A stretch of DNA of 64,000 bases, taken from the NCBI GenBank assembly GCA_946811185.2, contig OX328101.1, positions 17,592,122-17,656,121 of the forward strand, given 5' to 3'. The stretch comes from Hippopus hippopus (lineage: Eukaryota > Mollusca > Bivalvia > Cardiida > Cardiidae). Positions 11,701-23,006 of this stretch are shown here, in pieces. Under the pieces are notes generated by a model that did no database searches, was not told the DNA's origin, and saw only the letters and a program-made list of their open reading frames with translations. The position numbers and the translations under genes are program-made. Numbering within the stretch: the first letter of the stretch is position 1; the number at the start of each line of letters is the position of its first letter.

Positions 11701-12104
11701 TGCAGATATTTTGAGTGTTGCAGTGCATGTTTTAAATCGCATATTTTCACAAATTGATGACAAAACTAGAATTCGAATATAAGAGTAGAACCGAGTAATA
11801 TCGGACGCTAGCCAAGGTTGTTTATTCTGCAGTGACCAAATGGGCAAATCTCTGTAAAGTGTTAAAAAAAATAAGGGTTATCATCGAAAAGGACACGATA
11901 TTGTTCATAGTGTGTAGGTAATGTTGGATCAGACACATGAGGTCTTGTATCAGACACTTGGTGCAGGGAATATCGGACAGCAAATTGGATGGGAAAATTG
12001 TTTAATTCAGGGGTCCATTGATACCAAGTAAATCTAGATATCAATGGCTTCTTTTCTCCTCAAAATTTATGCGATCTACCTGTATCAAGTTACTGTCAAT
12101 CAGT

Positions 12105-12169
12105 TCCCCTCTCAGTCTACTTGTGTGTCAATCAGTTCCCCTCTCAGTCTACCTGTGTAGTACCCAAGA
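12105..12169. repeat. Direct duplication of about 34 bp
   Basis: 'TCAATCAGTTCCCCTCTCAG' and the following 'TCTACYTGTGT' occur twice in a row. It is not tied to a larger element. Confidence 0.8.
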
Positions 12170-12735
12170 AGCAGACTCGGGAGAAAGATTAGTACACGTT
12201 GTAAGACCTTGTTTATCATTGATGGTAAAATGAACATGTTTACATTCAGTACACTACAGTTTCCCCACAAACAATAAATTAATTCATAGCTTCACTGCAT
12301 AGTTTATTCATGAAATTAAATACATCTAACACAGTTGTAGAAACCGCAAATAAAACGCATTGCAAATCCATGAGCACTGTGGCCGATACAAGACTTGTTC
12401 TTCTATGCTTAGTTTTCCCATGTAGGGTTTCATCGGACATGGGATTTTATTTTCGATTTTTATTTATCACAATAAAACATAATGAGAGACCGAAAATTTG
12501 AATCTGTGAGTACACTTAACCCACTTTGTATTACGTAAACAGTAAAATAGCATATAAAATACCTTTACCACATCATTTAACTTGTGTTTAGAATGTGTCA
12601 GCATTTGATTCTTTCCTATGGAGGAAAAACCTGCATATTCACAACATTGATGCCTAATCCAATCAATCAAATTAACCCTTACATCTCACTGATTACATCT
12701 CACTGATTATATCACATGACGTATGCTTTGTTTTT

Positions 12736-15071
12736 AGCTCCACTGGCCGAAGGCCAGTGGGCTTATGTCATGGCCTGTTGTCCGTCGTGCGTCCGTCCGT
12801 CCGTCCGTCCGTGCGTCCGTCCGTCCGTCCGTCCGTGCGTTAACTTTTTTTTAAAACGTCTTCTTCTCTGAAACTACCCATCCTATTTTGATGAAACTTC
12901 ACAGAAATGATCCTGCCATGGTCCTCTTCAGAATTTCTTGAAAGAATTTAATTCCTTCAAAAACTCTGGTTGCCATGGCAACAAAACTGAAAAATTTTGA
13001 AAATCTTTGAAAATCTTCTTGTCTGAAACCGTAAGGCCAAGGGCTACCAAATTTGGCATGTAGCTTTATCTAGTGGACCTCTACCAAGTTTCTTCAATTT
13101 ATAGCCCTGGGGTCAAAATTGGCCCCGCCCCGGGGGTTACAAGTTATACATGGGCTTATTTAGGGAGAACTTTAAAATTCCTCTTCTACCTAGCCATAGG
13201 GCCTAGAGCTACCAAATTTGGCATGTAGCTTTATCTAGTGGACCTCTGCCAAGATTGTTCAAATTATAGCCCTGGGGTCAAATTAGGCCCTGCCCGGGGG
13301 TAACAAGTTTTACATGGGCTTATATAACAAGTTTTACATGGGCTTATATAGGGAGAACTTTAAAATTCTTCTTTGACCTAGCCATGGGGCCTAGGGCGAC
13401 CAAATTTGGCATGTAGCTTTATCTAGTGGACCTGTACCAAGGGTGTCCAAATTATAGCCGAGGGTCAAATTTGACTTCGCTCCGGGGGGTAACATGTTTT
13501 ACATGGGCGGGCTTATATAGGAAAATCTTTCGCATCTAGCTATAAGGGCTAGGGCTATCAAATTTTGCATTTAGCTTTATCTAGGGGGTCTCTATCAAGG
13601 GTGCCCAAATTATAGCCCAGGGGGTCAAATGTAGCCCCACCCCAGGGGGTCACAAGTTCTACATGGTCTTATATAAGGAAACTTTAATAATCTACTTGTA
13701 CATAGCCATATTTAGGCCTAGGGCTACCAAATTTTGCATGTAACTTTATATAATGGGCCTCTACCAAGAGGGCCCAAATTTTAACTTTGGGGGTCAAGTT
13801 TGACTCCACACCAGGGGTCACAAGTTTTACATTGGCTTTTATAGTGAAAACTTGATAAACCTGTGTCATGGATCACATATTTTACAGGGCCTTTTATTCA
13901 GCAAACTTGTTTTACATGACTTTTTATTGGGCAAGATTAAAAAATCTTTTTGTTTATAACCACACGTTCTAGTTTCATATTGTAGGTCTGGGGTCAAAAT
14001 TGCCTTCATTCCAGGGATCGCAAGTTTAACATGGGCTTCAAAATATTGTCACTTCAATTTAAACATTAATCAAGGGAAATAACTCTTTTTATGAAAGATA
14101 AAGTTCGTTACTATTTACCTCCCTTGATTATCAAGCTGCAGTGATACATGATTGGTGCTAGACAAGTTTTTTAGCTCCACTGGCCGAAGGCCAGCAGGCT
14201 TATGTTATGGCCCGTTGTCCGTTGTGCGTCCATCCGTATGTTAACTTTTTAGCTCACTTGAGCACAACATGCTCAAGGGGAGCTTTTAGGATCACCTGGT
14301 GTCCGTCGTGCGTCGTGTGTCGTCAACAATTCTTTAAACATCAACTCCTCCTAAACCACTGGGCGGATTTGGACCAAACTTGGCTGGAATGTTCCTTGGA
14401 AGGTCCTCTTTAAAAACTGTTCACAGAATTTGATTCCATCAAAAACTCTGGTTGCCATTGCAACCAAATGGAATTTTTTAGGGAATTCTTTAAAAATCTT
14501 CTCCTCTGAAACCACGGGTCAGATTTTGAAATAATTTCACAGATATGCTCCTTGGGTGACCCTTTTTAAAAATTGTTCGTAAAATTTTGATCCGTCAAAA
14601 AATGTGGCTCTGGTGAATGGGGGCTTCTTGCACCATATAGAAATGAAGGAATTCTTCAAAATTCTTCTTCTCTGAAACCGCTGGTCAGATTTCGAAATAA
14701 TTTCACAGGATTGTTCCTTGGGTGACCCTTATCAAAAAGTGTTCGTAAAATTTTGATCCGTCAAAAAACGTGGCTCTGGTGAATGGGGGCTTCTTGCACT
14801 ATACAGAAATGAAGGAATTCTTTAAAAATCTTCTCCTCTGAAACAGCAGGTCAGATTTTGAAATAATTTCACAGGATTGTTGCTTGGGTGACCTTTTTCA
14901 AAAATTGTTCGTAAAATTTTGATCCGTCAAAAAATGTGGCTCTGGTGAATGGGGGCTACTTGCACTATATGGAAATTTAGAAATTCTTAAAAATTCTTCT
15001 TCGCTGAAACGACTGGTCAGAATTTTACTTAATAGCCAGTGGAGCGATACAGGGCCATCATGGCCCTCTTG
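12736..15071 (+). mobile_element. HINE-like composite element B (AGCTCCACTGGC family)
   Basis: There is a 5' end AGCTCCACTGGCCGAAGGCC at 12736 with (TCCG)n at 12784-12838. A second identical-type 5' end is at 14173, and a 5' end of the other family (AGCTCACTTGAGC) at 14251. There is one shared 3' end: GCCAGTGGAGCG (15035-15046), palindrome AGGGCC-ATCAT-GGCCCT, CTTG, TTG. Arrays: about six units of 160-190 bp at 13030-13860 (CTACCAAATTTGGCATGTAG) and three of about 175 bp at 14500-15000. It is best read as two or three insertions fused together. Confidence 0.65.
14066..14131. mobile_element. Short palindromic MITE (M5)
   Basis: TTAATCAAGGGAAATAAC faces an inverse '..TTACCTCCCTTGATTA' 66 bp apart. 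The same inverted pair occurs at 47758-47816. Confidence 0.5.
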
Positions 15072-15550
15072 TTGTAAGGAAATTATGAGAAGGCTTGATC
15101 GGTTTTTCTAGTCTTTGTCTTTATTCTGTTTTCTGTATTTAACAACGAATGAAGTGTCCGAAGTTACCCAGGTGTCAGATATTACCTGGATCTACTCTAC
15201 TTGTAGGTTTTCAATAATCATTCTTTTCAAATACAAATATTTTAAAATTAAAGACAAATTGGAAAAAGTAGTTCATTCATTTTGTACTTGAGATGTTTAA
15301 ATTTCCCAAAATAGACACAAAATGACAGCAAGTTTTGATTGTTGCCAAACACCATAAATTTCTTTTTTTTTTTTTTTTTTTGAGATCTAAAGGGTCAACT
15401 GCACTTTAGCAGACACATAATGCTAAGACACATAAAAACTTATAAATAAGTACTTGATTACAAGTTGGGGGCTGCTGCCCCCACACCCATGCTTATTTTC
15501 AGTCTGAGATTTGTGACATATCTCAGTATTAGTTATTTAAGCCACACTTA
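15072..15550. other. No gene seen; poly-T run
   Basis: A run of about 20 T lies at 15362-15381. Otherwise this is AT-rich unique sequence. Confidence 0.5.
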
Positions 15551-15620
15551 AATTGTAGTCTGCACACATGCTTTGAATTTAGACCAGTCTAAATTTTTGT
15601 CGTTTGGTAAAGAGTGAACC
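15551..15620 (-). mobile_element. M1 fragment (end of long arm)
   Basis: Only 'ATGCTTTGAATTTAGACCAG' through 'GTCGTTTGGTAAAGAGTG' survives. Confidence 0.6.
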
Positions 15621-17580
15621 TGTTTTACTTGTCAAAAGTCATTTCTGGAATATCCTTCAGTAGAAATTAAATTCATTTTTGAAAAAAAGGTAAGACTGAT
15701 ATAAAATTCATTTTTATAATATTCATTACAAAAACAGTAGTCTAAGACTAGGTAAAGTGGACGGTTTTGGAAAGTGTCGTTTTAGAAGTTGTCCGTTTTC
15801 TTACTCCCTGTCAAGGGATGTAACTGGAATGGACCTAATATGTTGCAATTTAGCAGCTTCAGCAATGATGCTGTTTTATTCAAAATGACCGTATTTTCTG
15901 CGAGGCAAGAGTAATTCTTTGTTTTGAGACTTTTTAATTGTTAATCTTTAACGCAGGACTGTTTCGCATTGGATCTCAATTTATGCGAGATCTGAAAAAA
16001 ATTGGTGTGAATCCAGCAATCGCACATCCTAGAATAGACACTGTAATAAAGATACATCTGTACAGCTAGAGAGAAAAAACGCTGTTAAAACTTGAAAGTG
16101 TGTAGAATGGCTCAGCTCTGTAAATATTGATAAATTACCAATATGTATGGTGTAAGGGATAGAAAAACAAAAGGGATTTACTTTGAAGGCCTCCAAAACA
16201 TGAAATTCATTTTCTATCCATCGTAATCTGTGCAATCTTGCTACCATCAGGGGCAACATTTGGCATGAAGATACAATAAGGATTATCGTTTTATAAAATA
16301 AGCATGAAATAGGTTAAAAACTGGCTGACAACTGCCTGAAAATGAGTATAGATGCATCTGCAAGTGTTCCTATGCAATGGAAACAAAACACTGAAATGAA
16401 TATATGTTTATTATCCTATTGTCACCACAGGTTGTCCATATAGGCATCGCCTCCAGTAGGCTGTTAGTATATTACTAATTTTAGTTTGTGGAATATGAAT
16501 AGTGTTAATGCAACATATTATCTTCATAATGGATATTCAGTAATGACTAATCAGGTATTATCACAATCCTCTATGAACAGATACATGATATATTGCAGAA
16601 AAAATGTGATAATTGTTTTTGAAATCCAATGGGGGCCATTCCTGTAAATTAAATTGCCTCCCTTGCCAGATAAACACTAAAGGTAACCAAATAACACATT
16701 GGTCCTTTCACCCAGGGATCGTATATACATGTACATAAGATCCCTGTTTCACCTATATTCCTTTGTTTTTATCCTTGGTTCCCCTGGGGATGTTGCGATA
16801 AATATAGTAATGATTTAGGATATATGTGTAGGGCCCCCGTGTAATTCAAATCAATTTCTGTTCTTAATCATCAGGAACTATGTATATATTGAATTGTAAA
16901 ACAATCTAACTGGATTCACTTGAGCTATTATCTCAAGAACATAGCTATTCAGTGCAAGAAAATCAAGGATAAAAACCAAGTAATCCCCTTAGCAGGACCA
17001 ATGTAGTACTGGAGAGGAATCAAGGGAAATAACTGAAAAATGGTCCTCATTAGTACAATAAAGGCCATATTCAAAGGGCCTTTTGTCATTTTTTTAATGA
17101 AAAAAAGATAAAGATGTAAAACTGTGACACAATGAAAATTTCTTCTAAAATAGAAAAAGTACACTCGAGACAATTGCCAAATGCTCCTTTAAATGATGTC
17201 GGGCACAGGATCGATGCTTAGTAGGAGAGGCCTAATCATCCCACCCCTAAATTTGGCCCAAACAAATGGGCCGAAAAAATCTAGGGGCAAAATGACTCAC
17301 AGCTGAAATGAACTGAGACCTTGCTTATGATTGGAATATATTTTAAACTTGTGTGTTAATTTCACATCTACTTTGAAACAAACTGTAATGGTACTGAGAA
17401 ACACCTCAGCTGCATTTTAAGTCACATCATTGCCTACCAAGTATGGCAAAAAATGTCTTGATTTCACTGATAGTTGAATAATATGCTTAAATTCTTGATA
17501 AATATTGGAAGTCAAATGCATGGGACGGTGTTTTCTCTATGTATGAAGTAAATGAAATGTTGGTCTGATGTGAAAATAAC
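15620..17580. other. Unique non-coding stretch, 2 kb
   Basis: I see no gene or intact repeat. 16440-16470 resembles the tail of the SINE at 34262, and a lone AATCAAGGGAAATAACT (M5 half) lies at 17019. Confidence 0.45.
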
Positions 17581-17582
17581 CT

Positions 17583-17736
17583 TGTGTTTTAAAGACCCTG
17601 AGGAAGAAGACATCTGAAAACAGTGTTGGAAAAAGAGAAAATGTAGGTCACAAAAAATTTTTTCAAAGATAATTTGTCGTCTGCAAATGCCCGCAATATG
17701 GATGAGTGGAAAATTTTGTCTTCTTGTAAAGGTTAA
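17583..17736 (-). mobile_element. M1 MITE with hairpin half deleted
   Basis: The short arm (GACCCTGAGGAAGAAG) and long arm end are present. The right stem has been lost. Confidence 0.55.
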
Positions 17737-18099
17737 AGCAATAGGATTAGTAATCTGGAAGTCCTTGATTTTTTTTGTCACCCATGGCATTGGATTCTTT
17801 GTGGGAATGTGTTTTAGCAAGGTATGTCAGAGCTGACAAGTTTAACTGAAAAAAGGTGTAAGATATGATTCAATCGATCAACTGATTATAGCCCTTCATT
17901 GCCTTGCTTAAAAAATGCTGACAGTTTCGGTGTGCAGATTTTTGGCCATAACAACCCTCTCTCTGAAACTGATAAAGGCACAGCTTCTGTCCCATAGCGT
18001 TTGCTTTTGAAAGACAGATTTATAACTAGTCTGATGTTAACTTAATTCTGAACAAGAGAGGGTATTGACCCTCATCTCTTTACCGACTGATCCCGTGGT

Positions 18100-18328
18100 T
18101 TAACCCGTTACCACACAATCACGAGTTTGAACGACCCTAAGGAAGAAGCCTTTTGAAAACATTGTGGGAAATGGAGAAAATGCTGGTAACCAGCATTTTC
18201 TCCTTTTCCCACAATGTTTTCTACCCTTTAAAAGGCAAAGTTTATCATTTGAGCCACATTTAATTCATCATCTGCAAATGCTTTCAATTTGGACTTGTCA
18301 AAAATTTCGTCGTGTGGTAAAGAGTTAA
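18100..18328 (-). mobile_element. M1 MITE, full length (229 bp)
   Basis: TTAA-CCCGTTACC...GGTAAAGAG-TTAA; one stem mismatch; centre GGTAACC. A decayed partner starts in its right TTAA. Confidence 0.9.
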
Positions 18329-18487
18329 AGAGCCTGAAAGAGAAGGCTTAAGAAGAGTGCGGAATAGGAGAAAATGCTGGTAACCATGTTTTCTGCCATT
18401 TCACAGACGTCAATAGGGCCGCACTTAATTTGTTAATTTGTTATCTGCAGTCAAGTCTAAGATTTTTTCATTTTGTGAAGAGTTTAA
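18325..18487 (-). mobile_element. M1 MITE, degraded tandem partner
   Basis: It shares TTAA with the previous copy, and half of the right stem is gone. A further long-arm scrap lies at 18490-18555. Confidence 0.55.
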
Positions 18488-18559
18488 GTACCAGACAACA
18501 AAATTTGAGACTCCTTCAAATTGAAAGTATTTGCACACGACAAAAAACTGAAATGTTTC

Positions 18560-18788
18560 TTAACTCTTTACCGCATAATCCCGACTTTTAACGACCCTGA
18601 GAAAGAGGCCTTTTGAAAACATTGTTGGAAAAGGAGAAAATGCTGGTAACTAGCATTTTCTCCTTTTCTGACAATGTTTTCTACCCTTCCCAATGCAAAT
18701 TTCAATTTTCAAGTCACGTTTACTTTGTCGTCTGCAAATGCTTTCAGTTTGGACAAGTCCAAAATTTTGTCGTTTGGTAAAGAATTAA
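18560..18788 (-). mobile_element. M1 MITE, full length (229 bp)
   Basis: TTAA at both ends. The centre is GGTAACT; the stem mutation GTTGG / CTGAC is uncompensated. Confidence 0.9.
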
Positions 18789-18799
18789 ATGATGTCACT

Positions 18800-18882
18800 T
18801 GGCATTGAAAAGGTACAAAAAATTGTGGGTAAAGTAGTAAATGCTGGTCACCAGTATTTCCTTCTTTTCCTACAATCTTTTT
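18800..18882 (+). mobile_element. M1 MITE, cut by HINE F
   Basis: The hairpin is present up to CCTACAATCTTTTT, where AGCTCACC of the next element begins. The rest of the right arm was not found. Confidence 0.6.
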
Positions 18883-20013
18883 AGCTCACCTGAGCTCGAA
18901 GTGCTCAAGGTGAGCTTTTGTGATTGTGCTGTGTCTGGCGTCCAGCGTGCAACATGCTGCATCCGTCATGCTGTGGTCAACATTTACTTTGTGTGCACTC
19001 TAAAGGCAACATTTTCTGTTAGATACTCATGAAACTTGGTCAGAATGTTTGTCTTGATAAAATCTTGGATGACAAGTTCAGAATTGGGTCACTTTGGGTC
19101 AAAAAGTAGGTCACTGGGCCAAATTCTAGAGAAACCTTGTGTGCAAGGTAGAGGCAACATTCTAAGCCTGATATTCATGAAACTTGGTCAGAATGTTTGT
19201 CTTGATAAAATCTCAGACATATTTGAAAATGGGTCATGTTTGGTCAAAAAGTGGGTCACTTGGCCCAAATCCCAGAAAAGCCTTGTGTGCACTCTAGAGG
19301 CCACATTATCAGCCAGATAGTTATGAAACTTAGAATGTTTGTTGTGATGGTATCTAGGACAAGATCAAAATCTGGTCATGTTAGGTCAAAACCTTGGTTG
19401 CTGGGCCAGATCCTAGGAAAGCCTTGTGAGCACTTTAGAAGCCACATTTTTAGCCTGATACTCATGAAACTTAGTCAGAATGTTGGCCTAGATGATATCA
19501 TGGACATGTTCAAAATTGGGTCACATTTGGTCAAGGTCAGGTAGCCAAATCTTAGAAAAACCTTGTGTGCACTGTAGAGGCTGCATTTTCAACCTGATAC
19601 TCATGAAACTTGGTTGAAATGTTTGTCTTGATGATATCTTGGACAAGTTCGAAATTCGGTCACGTTGGGTCAAAAAGTAGGTCACTCACACTCATGTGTT
19701 TTACATCACTTAACCCTTTACCACACGACAAAAATGTTGACCTGTCCAAATTGGAAGCATTCGCAGACAAAAAAATAAAAGTGACTGAAAAATTTAAATT
19801 TAATTTGGGAATGGTAGAAAACATTGTGGGAAAAGGAGAAAATGCTGGTAACCAGCATTTTCTCCTTTTTCCACAATGTTTTCAAAAGGCTTCTTTCTCA
19901 GGGTCGTTAAAAGTTGGGATTGTGTGGTAAAGGGTTAAAGCATGATCTCTTCACCTTTATCAGCTGTAGATGCTTTTACTGAGGTGAGCGCTTCAGGGCC
20001 AATGGCCCTCTTG
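18883..20013 (+). mobile_element. HINE-like element F, complete (AGCTCACCTGAGC family)
   Basis: The 5' end is AGCTCACCTGAGC. The 3' end is GAGGTGAGCG (19981-19990), palindrome AGGGCC-AAT-GGCCCT (19995-20009), CTTG, TTTT. About five units of about 140 bp (CATGAAACTTGGTCAGAATG) fill it. An intact M1 copy sits at 19710-19938, so M1 moved after F arrived. Open frames in the array (19036-19544) are by-products. Confidence 0.75.
19710..19938 (+). mobile_element. M1 MITE, full length (229 bp), inside HINE F
   Basis: TTAA at both ends. Long-arm-first copies normally have centre GGTTACC; this one has GGTAACC, so the hairpin core appears flipped. Confidence 0.9.
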
Positions 20014-20026
20014 TTTTATAGCCTTT

Positions 20027-20195
20027 ACCACACAATCCCGAGTGTAACAACTCTGAAGAAGAAGTCTTTTGAAAACATTGTAGGAAGAGGAGAAAATGCT
20101 GGTAACCAGCATTTCTACCCTATCAAAGACAAATTCCATCACTTGAGCCACATTAAATTGTCATCTGCAAAGTGCTTTCAACCTGGACTATTATC
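20027..20195 (-). mobile_element. M1 MITE with right stem deleted
   Basis: The sequence jumps from GGTAACCAGCATTTCT straight to the 'ACCCTATCAAAGAC' arm, removing most of one hairpin side. Confidence 0.75.
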
Positions 20196-20424
20196 TCTTT
20201 ACCAAACCGACAAAATGTTAGACTTGTCCAAATTGAAAGCATTTGCAGACGACAAAATAAACGTAACTCAAAAATTGAAACTTGAATTATTTAGAAGAGT
20301 AGAAAACATTGTGGGGAAAAGGAGAAAATGCTGGTTACCTGCATTTTCTCCTTTTCCCACAATGTTTTTAGAAGGCTTCTTCCTCTGGGTCGTAAAAACC
20401 AGGGATCGTTTGGTAAAGGGTTAA
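20191..20424 (+). mobile_element. M1 MITE, near full length
   Basis: Complete arms; hairpin centre TGGTTACCTGC; right end GGTAAAGGG-TTAA. A variant arm ('AACGTAACTC', 'GAAACTTGA') is shared with 35228-35444, so the two belong to one subfamily. Confidence 0.85.
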
Positions 20425-20469
20425 ATACATCTTTGTCATGTGGTAAGGAGTGAAAGCCTTTTTCCTTTG

Positions 20470-20779
20470 GGTGACTAAGAAACTGAAATTCATCTTCAAA
20501 AGAGTAGGAAACATTGTGTGAAAAGGAGTAAATGGTAGTTACCAGTATTTTTTCCTTTTCCTATAATGATTTAAATTCCTTCTTTCTCAGGGTCGTGAAA
20601 ACTTAGGGTTGTAGGGTAAAAGGAATTAAGCTCAAATGATGGAATTTGTCTGTGAAAGATGGACGGGTACACAAAATTAAGAGAAAATGCAGTATTTTCT
20701 ACCATCATTTTCTCCTTTTTCCATGATGTTTACAAAAGCCTTCCTTCTCAGGTAGGGTTCTTGTTTGGTAAAAGGTTAA
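20470..20779 (+). mobile_element. Two decayed M1 MITEs in a row
   Basis: There are hairpins at 20510-20570 and about 20675-20735, each followed by a short arm ending TAGGGTAAAAGG or TTTGGTAAAAGG-TTAA. Confidence 0.6.
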
Positions 20780-20862
20780 GGTGCCCTTGCACTCTAAGAG
20801 TAAAGATATTAAACATGTAAATTGTAATGTAGAAAAGAATAACCTGTGGTATTTTGTATGAC

Positions 20863-21090
20863 TTAACTCTTTACCAGATGACAAAATTTTGGGCTAGTCC
20901 AAATTGAAAGCGTTTGCAGACGTCAAAATTACTTTGACTCAAAAATGGAAATTTGCTTTGGGAAGGGTAGAAAACATTGTGGGAAAAGGAGAAAATGCTG
21001 GTTACCAGCATTTTCTCCTTTTCCCATAATGTTTTCAAAAGGCCTCTTTCTTAGTGTCGTTAAAAGTCGGCATTGTGTGGTAAAGGGTTA
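20863..21090 (+). mobile_element. M1 MITE, full length
   Basis: TTAA-CTCTTTACC...GGTAAAGGG-TTAT. The stem is perfect around GGTTACC except one change. Confidence 0.85.
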
Positions 21091-21268
21091 TGAGGTCTCA
21101 AGCAATAATTGTGTTTCATCTGCACGACTTGTGTTGGTTTATATCAGAGCTGTTCTAGTATGCAAAGAATTATCAATTCTTCAAGATCAGAACAGACCTT
21201 TGTGGTTTTGAAGGCAGTGGAGATGAAGATCAGACGAAACAGAATGTACAGTCTGGTTTTTGTGTTTA

Positions 21269-21460
21269 TTAACCCTTTACCACACAATCCCAAGTTTTAA
21301 CGACCCTGAGAAAAAGGCTTTAAAAAAAATTAATTGAGAAGGAGAAAATTTTCTCCTTTTTCCATAATGCTTTCTACTTTTCCTAAAAAAACCTTTAATC
21401 TTTGAGTTGTCTTTGAGTTGCCTTTGTTTTGTATTCTACAAAATGCTTTAAGTTTTTTTT
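21269..21460 (-). mobile_element. M1 MITE with shortened hairpin
   Basis: The core of the hairpin (GCTGGTAACCAGC) is deleted, leaving GAGAAAATTTTCTC. Confidence 0.75.
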
Positions 21461-21463
21461 CTT

Positions 21464-21681
21464 TCAACCCTTTACTATACAAATCCAACTTTTAACAATC
21501 CCCGAGGAAGATAGCCTTTGAAGACATTGTGGGAAAAGGAAAAAATGCATTTTCTCCTTTTCCCACAATGTTTTCTGTCTTCCAAAAACAATTTTAAGTT
21601 TTTGAGCCATATTTTTTTTGTTGTCTGTAAATGCTTTGAATTTGGACATGCCTAAAATTTTGTCATTTGGTAAAGGGTTAA
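21464..21681 (-). mobile_element. M1 MITE with shortened hairpin
   Basis: It adjoins the previous copy. The left core arm is deleted, giving AAAAATGCATTTTCTCC; otherwise it is complete to GGTAAAGGG-TTAA. Confidence 0.8.
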
Positions 21682-21689
21682 ATTTTGGC

Positions 21690-22047
21690 AAGGGTTGACT
21701 CTTTGTAAATCTGCCATTATGAACTTTATTAAAAGTTACGCATGTAGTGTAGTATTAGGGATGTATTGTTAGTCATCCAGTTTTTTTTTGTATATAGATC
21801 TAGTACATTTAGAAAGAAAATGTAAAAATAACCATTCACCCTTTCAGCACCATAGATAAAACAAAGGGTTTTTGCAGACTACTGTCAAAGATCAAAATCA
21901 GACTGCTCAAAAATGCATTCTGATCATGGACTTATACTGTCCACTTGTGTTGTCAAGTCTGTAAGATAAAAAACATACTGAGATTCAGTGGATAGTATTT
22001 CAGCCATCAAAAGTGGTTGAATCTTATACTGACTTTCACTGAAAGAG
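21690..22047. other. Unique sequence with a weak M2-like repeat
   Basis: 21836-22052 contains 'CAAAGATCAAAATCAGACTG' and 'TTATACTGTCCACTTGTGTT', resembling the M2 family at 52200 and 54721, and ends in TTAA. Confidence 0.35.
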
Positions 22048-22270
22048 TTAAACCTTTACCAAACAATCCTGTGTTTTAACATCCCCTGTACAGTGAGCTG
22101 TTGAAAATATTGTGGAAAAAGGAGAAAATGCAGGTAACCAGCATTTTCTCCTTTTCCAACAATGTTTTCTACCTTGTCAAAGACAGAAACACAATATGAA
22201 CTGAATTTAATTTTTCATCTGCAGATGGTTTCAATTTGGTTATAAAATTTTATAGTTTGATAAAGAGTTC
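22048..22270 (-). mobile_element. M1 MITE, near full length
   Basis: Good hairpin around AGGTAACCAGC. The right TIR ends GATAAAGAGTTC. Confidence 0.8.
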
Positions 22271-22293
22271 AGATGCCATTGCATTATCTCCCT

Positions 22294-22570
22294 TTAACTC
22301 TTTGGCAGGAAAAATGATGGGCTTGTTTAACATCAAAGCATTTGGAGGCATCAAGTAAAATGTTACTCAAAACATGCAGAAAGTAAAAAAATTAAAACAT
22401 CTGAAAGCATTAATTTTGCAGACCAGAAATTGAATTTGTCAGAAGGGTAGAAAAAAATATCTGGGTAAAGGATAAAAAACTGTGTACCAACATTTAATTT
22501 GTTTTCCTCATTTACTCAAAGTTTTCTTCCTCAGGGTCATCAGAACTTGGTATTGTGTGGTAAAGAGTTA
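22294..22570 (+). mobile_element. M1 MITE, expanded and diverged
   Basis: The long arm is lengthened by about 50 bp (second 'CATCTGAAAGCATTAATTTTGCAG'-like piece). The right end is GGTAAAGAGTTA. Remnants of a further copy lie at 22768-22866. Confidence 0.55.
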
Positions 22571-22968
22571 GCTTCATGCAGAAAAGTGCTACAAGTGAGC
22601 TTATGTGATAGTGTCATGTCTGTGTCCATCATATCGTCAACCTCTGCTGTGTGTACTGCACTCTAGGTGATGCAGTTTTGGCCAGATGCTAATGTAAAAC
22701 TTGGTAAAAATGTCTGTCTTGATAACTTCTGGAAAGAGTGAAATTGGTCATCAAAGAAAATCATTTAGTGCTCTTTCACAAGCATTTCCCCTTTTTCCTA
22801 TCATGGTTTCAAAAGCCTTTTTCTGTGTAGGTTGTAAAAGCTGGGGATTGCTTGGTAAAGTGTCAACTGTTGGTTCTGTGTGACTGCAATTCAAAAGTGT
22901 TGTAAAACGCCTTTCAAGCAAACAAACTAATAAACAACCATTGTGATCAATGTGCTTTTTATTTTCAG

Positions 22969-23006
22969 AGACAGTAGAGGATCAAAACTGACCATTCCTA
23001 AACAAA
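22969..23006 (+). other. 5'UTR part of nuclear receptor coding exon, after 3' splice site
   Basis: A pyrimidine-rich tract (TTTTTATTTTCAG) ends at 22968 and gives a good acceptor 38 nt before the ATG. The upstream non-coding exon or exons are not identified. The bases just before the acceptor (CAAACAAACTAATAAAC) are a plausible branch region. Confidence 0.6.

Larger units (their letters stand above)
10860..12730. other. Mostly unique non-coding stretch
   Basis: No convincing ORF or transposon end is seen apart from the CpG-rich patch and the 34-bp duplication. This is one of the few repeat-poor parts of the window. Confidence 0.5.

Noticed and set aside
12784..12838. TCCG repeats as an independent minisatellite locus
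   Set aside because: The same repeats occur at the same place in most HINE copies and are part of those elements.
15960..16076. Short frame 'FRIGSQFMRDLKKIGVNPAIAHPRIDTV' after an AG
   Set aside because: It is only about 37 codons with no recognised family and no partner exon; not enough to call an exon.
19610..21211. Several frames of 88-160 codons containing 'VENIVGKGENAGNQHFLLFPQ'
   Set aside because: This peptide is simply the M1 hairpin translated; it recurs at many M1 copies on both strands.
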